Origin: an uncultured Robinsoniella sp.
GTDB lineage: Bacteria; Bacillota; Clostridia; Lachnospirales; Lachnospiraceae
Length of the DNA stretch: 64,000 bases
Assembly: GCA_900540475.1 (NCBI GenBank)
Contig: UQGG01000032.1
Coordinates: 1-64,000, forward strand
Direction: 5' to 3'
The position numbers and the translations under genes were made by a program. Below, in pieces: positions 44,913 through 53,182 of the stretch. The notes under the pieces are model-generated. The model saw only the letters and a program-made list of their open reading frames with translations, was not told where the DNA came from and searched no databases. Numbering within the stretch: the stretch's first letter is position 1; every line of letters begins with the position of its first letter.

Positions 44913-46343
44913 CTATTCCTGATTTTTAGCTGCAGAATCAGACAATTTTTGACAGAATTCTTTTGGTGTAATATTGCCATATGCCAGTTCAGGCAGTTCT
45001 GTTGAAAATGTATCGATTGCATTCTGATACCAATATGCCTGGTTCTGCCCATATGTCAACTTTGCTTTATTCTGAATCTCCAGAACCTGAGCCATCAGTG
45101 GATCTTTTTCGCTTAAATCAGAAGGAATGTCCAGATTGTTGGATACCGGCTGAAGTCCCGTCATCTCCAGTGCTTTAATCTGATTTTCAGGACTTGTTTC
45201 AAACTTCAAAAATGCTACTGCAGCTTCAATTTTATCCTTGTCCTTAGCTCCCACCATATCTCCGGGTGTTGGAACCATTTCCATTCCGTCTCCCGGCATC
45301 AGCATAATTCCAACTTTGTCATAGAATCCTTCCGGTGCCTTTTCTGTCTGGGAAAAGTCAGGAATCATCCACGGACCATTGGGGAACATCGCAACTTCTC
45401 CATTGAAGAAATGAGTTGCCATGGGATCATATTTTCCACCTATTGCATCGGCTGTTGTGTAATTTTCGAACATTTTTTGAATGTTTTCTGCCGCTTTTTC
45501 TACTTCCGGTGTATTGAAATCAGTGGGGTAAAGTGTATTCATCCACTTATTTCCTGCGTCACCATCTGTGCCGATCAATGCGCTCATCCAGAGATTTGTA
45601 AGCCATCCGCTGTCAGCCGTATCCATGCCAAGAGGCGTAATGTCAGCTTCTTTTAATTTGTCACAGGCTTTAAAGAACTCATCCCAGTTTGCAAATGAAG
45701 TTTCCGGAATCTCAACTCCTGCCTTTTCAAATAATTCCTTATTATAATAGATGTAAGAGATTTCTTTTGAAACCGGCACTCCGTAGATTTTGCCGTCTAC
45801 TGTATTAAACTTCAGGGATGTGTCATCAAACAGTGCCTTCCACTCAGGATCTGCCTCAAAATAAGGTGTTAAATCTGTAACTTTTCCTGATTTTGCTGCC
45901 AGCTCTGTGATATTATTTCCTCCGTTAAATACAATATCAGGAAGGTCACCGCTGGATATCAGCAGCTTAATCTTCTGATTATAAGCATCGGTTGTAGGGA
46001 TCTCTTCAAAATTAAACTCTACATTTTTACCGGCATCGGTCTTTTTAAATTCCTCAAACAGATATGTATAGTATTCTGCCGCATAATCCGTACCAACATG
46101 ATAATTAATTACATTTAACTCTACTTTTTTTCCATCTTCTGCGGATGCAACACTGCCCGCTTCTGAAGACTGTTCCTCCGTTGTTTTGCCATCTGTTGTC
46201 TGGGCGTCTGTTGTCTGCGCATCTGTTGCCTTATCATCTGCTTTTCCGGCAGTTTCACTATTTCCTCCACATGCAGTAAGTCCTAAAACCATAATACCTG
46301 CCAATGCTGTAGCAATCGCTCTTTTTGTCAATTTTCTTTTCAT
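44913..46343 (-). CDS. ABC transporter sugar-binding lipoprotein
   Basis: A 476-residue family 1 solute-binding protein. The lipobox is LTAC near residue 25, followed by a long Thr/Asp/Gln-rich tether with repeats of TTDAQ type. The mature fold is of the maltose/multiple-sugar binding type (NGPWMIPDF and GDMVGAKDKDK are typical). The start at 46343 has AAGGAGG eight bases upstream; the frame is open to 46361. It opens the operon binding protein-permease-permease-GH65-HAD, so an alpha-glucobiose or short alpha-glucan is the likely ligand. The gene is divergent from the sensor kinase at 46775. Confidence 0.92.
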   Translation of the reverse strand: MKRKLTKRAIATALAGIMVLGLTACGGNSETAGKADDKATDAQTTDAQTTDGKTTEEQSSEAGSVASAEDGKKVELNVINYHVGTDYAAEYYTYLFEEFKKTDAGKNVEFNFEEIPTTDAYNQKIKLLISSGDLPDIVFNGGNNITELAAKSGKVTDLTPYFEADPEWKALFDDTSLKFNTVDGKIYGVPVSKEISYIYYNKELFEKAGVEIPETSFANWDEFFKACDKLKEADITPLGMDTADSGWLTNLWMSALIGTDGDAGNKWMNTLYPTDFNTPEVEKAAENIQKMFENYTTADAIGGKYDPMATHFFNGEVAMFPNGPWMIPDFSQTEKAPEGFYDKVGIMLMPGDGMEMVPTPGDMVGAKDKDKIEAAVAFLKFETSPENQIKALEMTGLQPVSNNLDIPSDLSEKDPLMAQVLEIQNKAKLTYGQNQAYWYQNAIDTFSTELPELAYGNITPKEFCQKLSDSAAKNQE

Positions 46344-46534
46344 ATAAATCCTCCTTGTCATCTTATGGCTAAATTATAACTGTAAATTGCTCATTAGTGA
46401 ATAAAATATAAGATTCATGGCTTGGACTTTCAGATCCCTTTCTGCTCATATTTTTTTCACAGTTTTGAATTCAGACAAAAACTATGAAAATATTGACCTT
46501 TTCTTTAAAAATCCGGTCATCCTTCTGAAATTTA

Positions 46535-46563
46535 TTGATACCAACCTTTAAATATGGCATAAT
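46535..46563 (+). promoter_or_regulatory. Sigma-A type promoter of the second kinase/regulator pair
   Basis: TTGATA (46535-46540) and CATAAT (46558-46563) are 17 bases apart. The predicted start of transcription, near 46570, coincides with the left end of the long family A element, which would form the leader of the mRNA. Confidence 0.55.
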
Positions 46564-46570
46564 CCCTATT

Positions 46571-46732
46571 AGAGCGTGTTTGAGAATTGCTTTCAGGAAG
46601 CTGTGGGTTACACTTTGTGGGAGATTCGTTCCAGATGAAGGGCACATAGCTGGCTATGTAACCTGTATTTGGAACGAATATGCCGCGAAATGGGGCGTGC
46701 ACATGGCAGGAATAAATTTGCAGACAGGCTCT
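46571..46732 (+). repeat. Family A long palindromic element, copy A1
   Basis: A 162-base imperfect palindrome from AGAGCGTG to GGCTCT. Outer arms, a middle stem (TCGTTCCAGAT with ATTTGGAACGA) and a central stem (ACATAGC with GCTATGT) all pair. Copy A2 at 57914 folds alike with several compensatory changes. It fills most of the leader of the kinase gene; the rest of this 430-base gap holds only AT-rich sequence and the promoter. Confidence 0.75.
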
Positions 46733-46774
46733 ATTATCATCGAATCTGAATAATGCTTTTTAAGGAGATGCCAT

Positions 46775-48541
46775 ATGTCCAAAGAAGTTACTGATACCCG
46801 CAAGACCTTATCTCTTCGCACATTTATCACCGTTGTCATTTCACTGATTGTTACTGTAATACTGGTGTTGTCCATTTCCTTCTTCTATAAGGAAACGTCT
46901 TTTATTTTGATAAACGAATATGAGCAGTCCATAACTGCCCAGCTCAGCCAGGTTAACCAGCAGATCAGTGAACAAATCGATGCATTGGATTCCATCATTC
47001 CCATGTTTCTGTCCAATTCACTGATTTCAAATACCCTGGAATCCATCAACTATAATTCGGTAACGAATGACAGCAAAATCAGCATTGAAAAACAGATGTC
47101 CCACACCTACTACAGTACCTCGCTGTCCAGCAAAAATTTTATAAACGGGATACACATATATAGCGATGACGGTACGGAATTTTATATCCCCACCTCCGGC
47201 GGTTCAGAGCGGGATCTTGACCTGAATCAGCGCCTGCTGGATAACATAGACCCCACAGACCCCGGATTGATCTGCATGTCACTCTACTCCGAATATAAAA
47301 GTATCTTTTTCGCCAGAAATATATTCAGCAGCAATACAGGAAAGCATATCGGGCTCTTTATTGTAGATGTGGCTCCTGTAAACTGGATCCAGTTCTGTGC
47401 CAAAGGACTGGATCCCTCATGGTTCATCTATTTATATAATAATGAAATGAGTGTACTCTCCAATGGGGAAATGGAAGTACAGAGTGAACAGCTGCTGCAA
47501 CAAATTGATAAACAGAATTCCACCGTTTCATTCCAGGAGCTGACGCTATCGGGCGAACCCTATTTTGTGGCTGCCCAGGAATTACAGGGACTGCAGATCA
47601 CCTCTGCCGTTGCTGCACCGAAGCATTTAATGATGCGGGATTTAAACCAGACCCTGAAATCATATCTCCTTTTAATGTCCGTAATCGTCCTGATCGCTCT
47701 GACGACAGCCGTTATTCTGAGCCGGACCGTTACGAGGCCCATCAATAAAATGGTCTATCATATTAATGAAATTTCCCAGGGACGCCAGGACAGCCTGCCT
47801 CCCCTTAAGATGCATTATGAGTTTCAGATATGGATGAACGCATTTAATCAAATGCTGAAAAAACTGGATATCTCTTATAATGATAATTTCCAGAAACAAT
47901 TGCTGTTAAAAAATGCAGAGATCCGGGCTTTGCAGTCCCAGATGGATCCCCATTTCCTGTTCAATGTATTAAATACCATCGCCTGGAAAGCCCAGATGAG
48001 CGATAATGAAGAGATCTATGATATGATTATCTCCCTTGGCGAACTGCTTCGGATCAATACCTTATCGAAAGAATCTGCATACACGCAGCTGGAACAGGAG
48101 ATGAAATACGTGAAATTCTATATCTATCTGCAGCAGATGCGGTTTGAAGATAAAATTTCCTTCGATATACAGGTCCCTGATTCACTGATGAAATGTATGA
48201 TCCCCGGCTTTTGCATACAGCCCTTAGTGGAAAATGCAATTATACACGGACTGGAGCCAAAGAAAGGGAACGGAAAGTTATCCATCAATATTATAGAAAC
48301 AAAACGTTATATGGAAATTTCCATTAATGATAACGGTATTGGATTTGAAACAGTTCCCGATATACGCCAGATTGCATCCAAAAACGAGGGTTCCCACACC
48401 CATATCGGATTGAAAAATCTGGATAAGCGCCTGGAGCTGTTATATGGGGAAGAGGCAAGATTACATATTCTGAGTACGCCAAATGTATGTACTTCCATAT
48501 CTTTTCGTATTCCGATTCATACCGATGTGCCGGAATTGTAA
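46775..48541 (+). CDS. YesM-type sensor histidine kinase (second pair)
   Basis: A 588-residue kinase with transmembrane helices at about 20-42 and 288-310, an extracellular sensor of some 240 residues, a HAMP-like linker and the phospho-acceptor in MDPHFLFNV (His 393). The ATPase domain has QPLVENAIIHGLEP, DNGIGFE and GLKNLDKRLELLYG. TAAGGAGA lies eight bases before the ATG. It is divergent from the binding-protein/GH65 operon, and the expected signal is the sugar taken up by that system. It is separated from its regulator gene by 88 bases, unlike the overlapping first pair. Confidence 0.93.
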   Translation: MSKEVTDTRKTLSLRTFITVVISLIVTVILVLSISFFYKETSFILINEYEQSITAQLSQVNQQISEQIDALDSIIPMFLSNSLISNTLESINYNSVTNDSKISIEKQMSHTYYSTSLSSKNFINGIHIYSDDGTEFYIPTSGGSERDLDLNQRLLDNIDPTDPGLICMSLYSEYKSIFFARNIFSSNTGKHIGLFIVDVAPVNWIQFCAKGLDPSWFIYLYNNEMSVLSNGEMEVQSEQLLQQIDKQNSTVSFQELTLSGEPYFVAAQELQGLQITSAVAAPKHLMMRDLNQTLKSYLLLMSVIVLIALTTAVILSRTVTRPINKMVYHINEISQGRQDSLPPLKMHYEFQIWMNAFNQMLKKLDISYNDNFQKQLLLKNAEIRALQSQMDPHFLFNVLNTIAWKAQMSDNEEIYDMIISLGELLRINTLSKESAYTQLEQEMKYVKFYIYLQQMRFEDKISFDIQVPDSLMKCMIPGFCIQPLVENAIIHGLEPKKGNGKLSINIIETKRYMEISINDNGIGFETVPDIRQIASKNEGSHTHIGLKNLDKRLELLYGEEARLHILSTPNVCTSISFRIPIHTDVPEL

Positions 48542-48629
48542 GGGATAAATTTTATTTTAGCATCTTTGAGAAATGATTTTTCAATATTTAAATTGATTTT
48601 TAGATGGCTGGGGAAAAGGAGACAAAGTT

Positions 48630-50153
48630 ATGATATTTCAATTATTAATTGTGGATGATGAGTCCACTATGAGAAAAGGCATTTCTAATTTTATGAACTG
48701 GGAATCCATAGGATGTGAAGTTGCAGGAACAGCCAGTGATGGCATAGAAGCGATTGATTTTATTCAGAAAAACCACGTAGATATTGTGATAACCGATATT
48801 CGGATGCCGGTCTCAGACGGGCTGGAGGTCGCCAAATTTGTATACGAGAATATGCCGGGCGTACAGGTCATCCTGTTGACCGGATTCGCAGACTTTGAAT
48901 ATGCCCAAAGAGCCATCCATTATAATGTCTCTGCATTCATTCTGAAGCCTACCAACAAAAAGGATTTATTTGAAGCAGTCCAGTCCGCTCAGAAAAAGAT
49001 GCTCACGTCCAAAAAAACCACTTCTGCTGCGGAAGAAGATCTGACTTTTTTAAAGGAACAATTGCTGCAGGAACTGACTGTCTCTCCTCTGACACCCTCA
49101 TTGGAACAGCGAATTTTTCAGTATGGAATATGCCTGGAGCAATACTATATTGCTGCCTTCCAGATTACCCCTCCGAACCCGGATATCTCTTCTTTTAAAA
49201 AATTAATCTTATCTGAGAAGGCGTATTGTTACCGCTACAACCACCTGGTTATCGTAGTCTATTATCTGGCTAAAAGCAGTAATCAGGTTCCCGCCTACAT
49301 CCTGGAAAGTTGTTCCGAAATCGCTGCCATCACCCATACTTTGGATTCCAGCCAGGCGGCCATCGGGATCAGCCGCTGTCATGATACCGCTGCCGAATTC
49401 AGTGCAGCCGTATCGGAAGCCATTTATGCCCTCTCACTGACCTTTTATACAGAAAATAATATTGCCCGCTTCACCCAGACGGCAAGTCCTGATGAATACG
49501 ATATCAATGCTGAAAATTCTATGGATTTGCTCAATCTTGAAAACACCCTGAATCAGTTTAGCTTTGACGATTCCCGGAACATCATACATAACCTGTTTAC
49601 TAAATTTAAAAGAAACCTTGTAAAATCCAGAGATGCCAAAAATATCTGCTCCCAGATTTATTATATCTGCTCCAGGGTATCTCTAAAAAGGGGCATTACG
49701 CCCTGCGGAGCCGAATACCTGACGGGTATATATAATTCCAACGATATTTTCACCCTGGAAACTTCCTTGCAGGAAATGCTGGATACCACCATCAGCCACC
49801 TGACCGGAACCGGAGCTTCTCAAAATAAGATTGTGGAAGATACGATTAAGTACATCCACAGCCACTTATCCGAATCTCTGTCCTTAGAAAATATAGCGGA
49901 AAACTTACATATATCCCCTTCCCATTTAAGCAGAACATTCCGCAAGTCTTATAGCGAGCCGATTACAGAATATATCAATAAAACCCGAATCGAAAAGGCA
50001 AAGGAATACCTGATCAATCCGGGAACCCTGGCATATGAAGTTGCCGGGCTGGTTGGCTATAATGATCCCACTTATTTTTCTTCGATCTTTAAAAAATATA
50101 CCGGGTTAAGCCCCACCGAATTTAAGCATCAGTACCGTTATAAGAGAAATTAA
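48630..50153 (+). CDS. YesN-type response regulator with AraC domain (second pair)
   Basis: A 507-residue regulator. The receiver domain has VDDE at the start, the phospho-acceptor in ITDIRMP (Asp 56) and Lys in LKPTN. A middle region of about 270 residues is followed by the AraC pair (LHISPSHLSRTFRKS and VGYNDPTYFSSIFKKY). AAAAGGAGA precedes the ATG. It should activate the divergent binding protein-permease-GH65 operon and possibly the giant secreted proteins at its end. Confidence 0.93.
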   Translation: MIFQLLIVDDESTMRKGISNFMNWESIGCEVAGTASDGIEAIDFIQKNHVDIVITDIRMPVSDGLEVAKFVYENMPGVQVILLTGFADFEYAQRAIHYNVSAFILKPTNKKDLFEAVQSAQKKMLTSKKTTSAAEEDLTFLKEQLLQELTVSPLTPSLEQRIFQYGICLEQYYIAAFQITPPNPDISSFKKLILSEKAYCYRYNHLVIVVYYLAKSSNQVPAYILESCSEIAAITHTLDSSQAAIGISRCHDTAAEFSAAVSEAIYALSLTFYTENNIARFTQTASPDEYDINAENSMDLLNLENTLNQFSFDDSRNIIHNLFTKFKRNLVKSRDAKNICSQIYYICSRVSLKRGITPCGAEYLTGIYNSNDIFTLETSLQEMLDTTISHLTGTGASQNKIVEDTIKYIHSHLSESLSLENIAENLHISPSHLSRTFRKSYSEPITEYINKTRIEKAKEYLINPGTLAYEVAGLVGYNDPTYFSSIFKKYTGLSPTEFKHQYRYKRN

Positions 50154-50160
50154 AAATTAA

Positions 50161-50232
50161 CTGCCCCGGAATCAGCCAGTACAGCTTTGCTCAAATAATT
50201 AAGCCATACTGTACGAACTATTTCCGAGGCAG
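50161..50232. terminator. Nested palindrome between convergent genes
   Basis: CTGCC/GGCAG, CGGAA/TTCCG and GTACAG/CTGTAC pair in order around an AT-rich loop. It ends fourteen bases before the stop of the zinc-ribbon gene and eight bases after that of the regulator, so it can serve both as a terminator. Confidence 0.55.
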
Positions 50233-50245
50233 ATTTCCATTACCG

Positions 50246-51115
50246 TCAGCTGTCACCTGGATTTTCAATTTGAATCTTTGATTTTACATTTTTAGCCCCG
50301 TTAATCTCCAGAACAACCTGAATCTTTCCTGCCTTGTATTCGGTAAGGGGATACACCAGAGGCTCCTTTAAATTACTCACATCAATGATTTCCTCTTTCT
50401 CATCCTGAATAATATGCATGAGCAGCTGACCTTCTTCACTGCTGACCTGGGCATGCAGCACTGCCTGATTGTCATCAATCCTAAATTTTGCACTCTTGCG
50501 GAATCCCTCCGATGCGTATTTAAAGCTTAAGTTCCAGTCATCACCCCATTTATTTTCAATGGAAGCCATGATAATGCCGGTGTTCCAGGTGTTTTTATCC
50601 AGGAAGTCATCCGTGGTAAATGCCAGGACAATGAAAGAAATCAAACATCCAAGCATCAGGATTCCTGACAGGATCGCCGCTATGATAAATCCAAAACCTT
50701 TACTTGATTTCTCCACTGCCATTTCCCCCTGACGTCCCTGATTTTCTTCGCCGCAGTTCTCACAGTATCTGGCTGACTGCCTGATCCGGTATCCACAATT
50801 TCTGCATAAAATCCTGTTTTCACCTCTGGTAACCATATAGATAATCAAGCCTAAAATCGGGGTTGCAATGAACACGATGATCATCCAGAGCAGTCCATTT
50901 TCTCCCCTTTTTATACAATCCCGATAGATCCAGATGCAGATACACACATAGACCAGCAGTGCACATAAAAGCCCGCCAAACAAGAGTCCGCCCGCAAGCA
51001 AGCTGATGGTTCCTATCCCTTCTTTCACTCCCCATACTGCCACCCGCAGGATAATTGCTGCAATTAAAACCACAATTCCAATGATGATATACTTTTTCTT
51101 TTTATCAGAATTCAT
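50246..51115 (-). CDS. Zinc-ribbon membrane protein of the ECF sigma operon
   Basis: A 289-residue protein. Two helices and a short third one lie at the N-terminus (about 10-100), followed by a zinc ribbon with CRNCGYRIRQSARYCENCG near residue 102. Another transmembrane helix (about 145-170) precedes a C-terminal beta-rich domain of about 110 residues, probably outside the cell. The ATG overlaps the stop of the preceding gene by four bases. The layout fits a membrane sensor or effector controlled by the ECF sigma factor; I do not recognise a named family. Confidence 0.7.
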   Translation of the reverse strand: MNSDKKKKYIIIGIVVLIAAIILRVAVWGVKEGIGTISLLAGGLLFGGLLCALLVYVCICIWIYRDCIKRGENGLLWMIIVFIATPILGLIIYMVTRGENRILCRNCGYRIRQSARYCENCGEENQGRQGEMAVEKSSKGFGFIIAAILSGILMLGCLISFIVLAFTTDDFLDKNTWNTGIIMASIENKWGDDWNLSFKYASEGFRKSAKFRIDDNQAVLHAQVSSEEGQLLMHIIQDEKEEIIDVSNLKEPLVYPLTEYKAGKIQVVLEINGAKNVKSKIQIENPGDS

Positions 51116-51594
51116 GCTTTGTCCCCTCCTTTTTCAAAAACCAGAACCATCTTTTCTTTTAAATCAGAAAACCACATGCCAGCGGCTGTAAGCGCCACGC
51201 CTGCAAGAACCATATAAATGCAGGCACTCATGACCAGCTTTGCCAGTAACATGTTCGGAATTAAAAAGTATCCCAGAAATGCCAGCAGTCCAAACAGCAG
51301 TCCATTTAAAAGCATGGGAAGAAACCACAGTGAAATGGTTCTGGCACCTGCAGCCGATTTCAAATATGCTTCTTTTTCCCTGACCTGCCTCATCAGGATT
51401 TTATTGAGATTATCATCCGGCTTCTCAGAAGATGCCATGGCATTTTTAATCTCTTCTCCCAAACGGTCATTGAGCTGCGGTTCTCTTTGATCCTGTTCTC
51501 TTTGATCTTGGTACCTTTGACCCTGGTATCTATCATTCAGATTTCTATCATTTTGTTGTCTCTTATTCTGTTGTCTATCATCCTGCATACTCAT
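51112..51594 (-). CDS. Small membrane protein, candidate anti-sigma factor
   Basis: A 160-residue protein. Its first 45 residues are a low-complexity Gln/Arg/Asp tract (DDRQQNKRQQNDR, then RYQDQREQDQ). A helical cytoplasmic segment (about 45-85) is followed by two transmembrane helices (about 88-112 and 116-140) and a short tail. The gene overlaps the end of the sigma factor gene by 17 bases and the next gene by four. Position and topology are those of an anti-sigma factor, but no ZAS motif (HxxxCxxC) is present, so this is inferred from context only. Confidence 0.6.
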   Translation of the reverse strand: MSMQDDRQQNKRQQNDRNLNDRYQGQRYQDQREQDQREPQLNDRLGEEIKNAMASSEKPDDNLNKILMRQVREKEAYLKSAAGARTISLWFLPMLLNGLLFGLLAFLGYFLIPNMLLAKLVMSACIYMVLAGVALTAAGMWFSDLKEKMVLVFEKGGDKA

Positions 51595-52114
51595 ACCCCT
51601 GTTCCTCCAATCTTTTCTTAATAATGCTGCGGGCTTTATGCAGCCTGCTCTTTATGGTACCCGTAGGTTTTTTCATAATCTTTCCGATCTCCTCCAGCGA
51701 AACCTCACAGGTATAATAGAGAATCACCGGTATCCGAAACTTCTCCGGCAGTTCCTCCATAATCTTTCGCAGCACCCCGTCCCGGATTCGTGCCAGAACT
51801 TCACTTTCCAGATCAACCTGGTCTGCCGCCAGATTTTCATTGTCGTCATCCAGGGATACACTTGGGGCAATCCGGCTGTGCCTTGCCATTTTCCGCACTT
51901 CATTCATCCACAGTCCATTTGTAACAGAAAATAAAAATGCTTTCGGATTTCCATCCCGGTTCACTTCCACCGAAAGTTCCAGAACTTTTAAAAATGTCTT
52001 CTGATACAAATCCTCCGCATCTGCCCGGTTTCTGCATAACCTGGAACAAAACCGGTATACATCCGTTCCATATTGCTCAATCAAAACTTCTACCTGATCT
52101 GCAAGCACATCCAC
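51578..52114 (-). CDS. ECF-type RNA polymerase sigma factor
   Basis: A 178-residue sigma-70 family protein. Region 2 (about 8-75) has RADAEDLYQKTFLKVL, and region 4 (about 115-170) has LPEKFRIPVILYYTCEVSLEEIGKIMKKPTGTIKSRLHKAR. There are no regions 1 or 3, as in extracytoplasmic-function sigma factors. It heads a three-gene operon of overlapping genes, so it likely controls itself and the two membrane proteins. Confidence 0.9.
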   Translation of the reverse strand: MDVLADQVEVLIEQYGTDVYRFCSRLCRNRADAEDLYQKTFLKVLELSVEVNRDGNPKAFLFSVTNGLWMNEVRKMARHSRIAPSVSLDDDNENLAADQVDLESEVLARIRDGVLRKIMEELPEKFRIPVILYYTCEVSLEEIGKIMKKPTGTIKSRLHKARSIIKKRLEEQGYEYAG

Positions 52115-52201
52115 ACCTCCTTTTTACCCTGCTATTATATAATCGTCATAACTTTCGGTGGGGTTCATTTTATTTTCATTTATTTTTGAATTCATAAAGA
52201 T

Positions 52202-52259
52202 AGCCCCGGATTTCCTGATGTTTCAAAACTTCCTTGAAACAAACAGAAAAACCGGGGCT
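52202..52259 (-). terminator. Nested terminator of the AIM24-family gene
   Basis: AGCCCCGG pairs with CCGGGGCT, and inside it GTTTCAA pairs with TTGAAAC. It lies between the AIM24 gene stop (52313) and the sigma factor start, a 198-base gap with nothing else visible. Confidence 0.65.
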
Positions 52260-52312
52260 TCCATCTGAATAACATCCTTAGCTGCAGTCTCTTTATTTCT
52301 ATCCTGTCACCC

Positions 52313-52996
52313 TTAGCTGCTCTGGTTCGGTATATAAGTCCGTATCCTGCCCACAAATTCTGAAAAGTTCTGTGTCTGCAGCACGACTCTTCCCGGTCCG
52401 GTAAGTCTAGTAATAAATAAGCCTTCACCACCCAGGAAAATGTTCATGCCTCCGCGCATCATTTCCACTTCATACCGCACCGTGTTTTCAAATGCCACTA
52501 AATTTCCGGTGTCAACCTTAAGGACTTCACCCGGCGCCAGCACCTTTTCCACCTTATTGCCATCCACTTCTAAAAATGCCATGCCGTTTCCGGACATTTC
52601 CTGCAGGATAAACCCTTCGCCCCCAAAGAAACCGGCTGACATCTTTTTCGTAAAGACTGCCCTTACATCTACCATGTTCTGAGCGCACAAAAATGCTCCC
52701 TTTTGGCAGATCAGGCTTCCATAAGTACTCAGATCCACCGGAAGAATTTCTCCCGGAACCGTAGCGGAAAATCCGATGGTAACACCATCCTGCATAGCTG
52801 AATAGGTGGTCATAAAAAAGGATTCTCCGGAAAACATCCTTCCCAATCCCTTCATAATCCCGCCTCTGGCATTTGTAGTCATATCAATTCCTTCACTCAT
52901 CCAGGACATGCCGCCAGACTGGGTATAAATGGCTTCTCCCTGTCTGAGTCGCATTTCCACTGCCGGCATAACCTCTCCGATCAATCTGTATTCCAT
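52313..52996 (-). CDS. AIM24/TIGR00266-family protein
   Basis: A 227-residue all-beta protein of the TIGR00266 (AIM24) family. It shows the glycine-rich pattern GGMSWMS, GRMFSGESFF and FFGGEGFIL, repeated later as IFLGGEGLF. The molecular role is not established; the eukaryotic relative is a mitochondrial inner membrane organiser. The start at 52996 is chosen because AGGAGG lies just upstream; the frame is open to 53050. It is a single gene. Confidence 0.88.
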   Translation of the reverse strand: MEYRLIGEVMPAVEMRLRQGEAIYTQSGGMSWMSEGIDMTTNARGGIMKGLGRMFSGESFFMTTYSAMQDGVTIGFSATVPGEILPVDLSTYGSLICQKGAFLCAQNMVDVRAVFTKKMSAGFFGGEGFILQEMSGNGMAFLEVDGNKVEKVLAPGEVLKVDTGNLVAFENTVRYEVEMMRGGMNIFLGGEGLFITRLTGPGRVVLQTQNFSEFVGRIRTYIPNQSS

Positions 52997-53133
52997 ACTT
53001 TTTACCTCCTTAAATATATTATAAAAATGCAATAATCCTTCCTGCGTCATCTATATTTTCTATCTTATCTGCCTTACCGATCATCTCTTTCCCAACCAGT
53101 TTACCATGACCGCATATAAATTTCCACAAAAAT

Positions 53134-53166
53134 AAGAGCTGCTACCCATAATCGGGGAACAGCCCT
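53134..53166 (-). terminator. Probable terminator of the URO-D/thioredoxin gene
   Basis: On the minus strand AGGGCTG pairs with CAGCTCT, and an inner CCC pairs with GGG. It lies 16 bases after the stop codon at 53183, with a T-rich stretch following. Confidence 0.5.
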
Positions 53167-53182
53167 CACACATTACCTTCAC

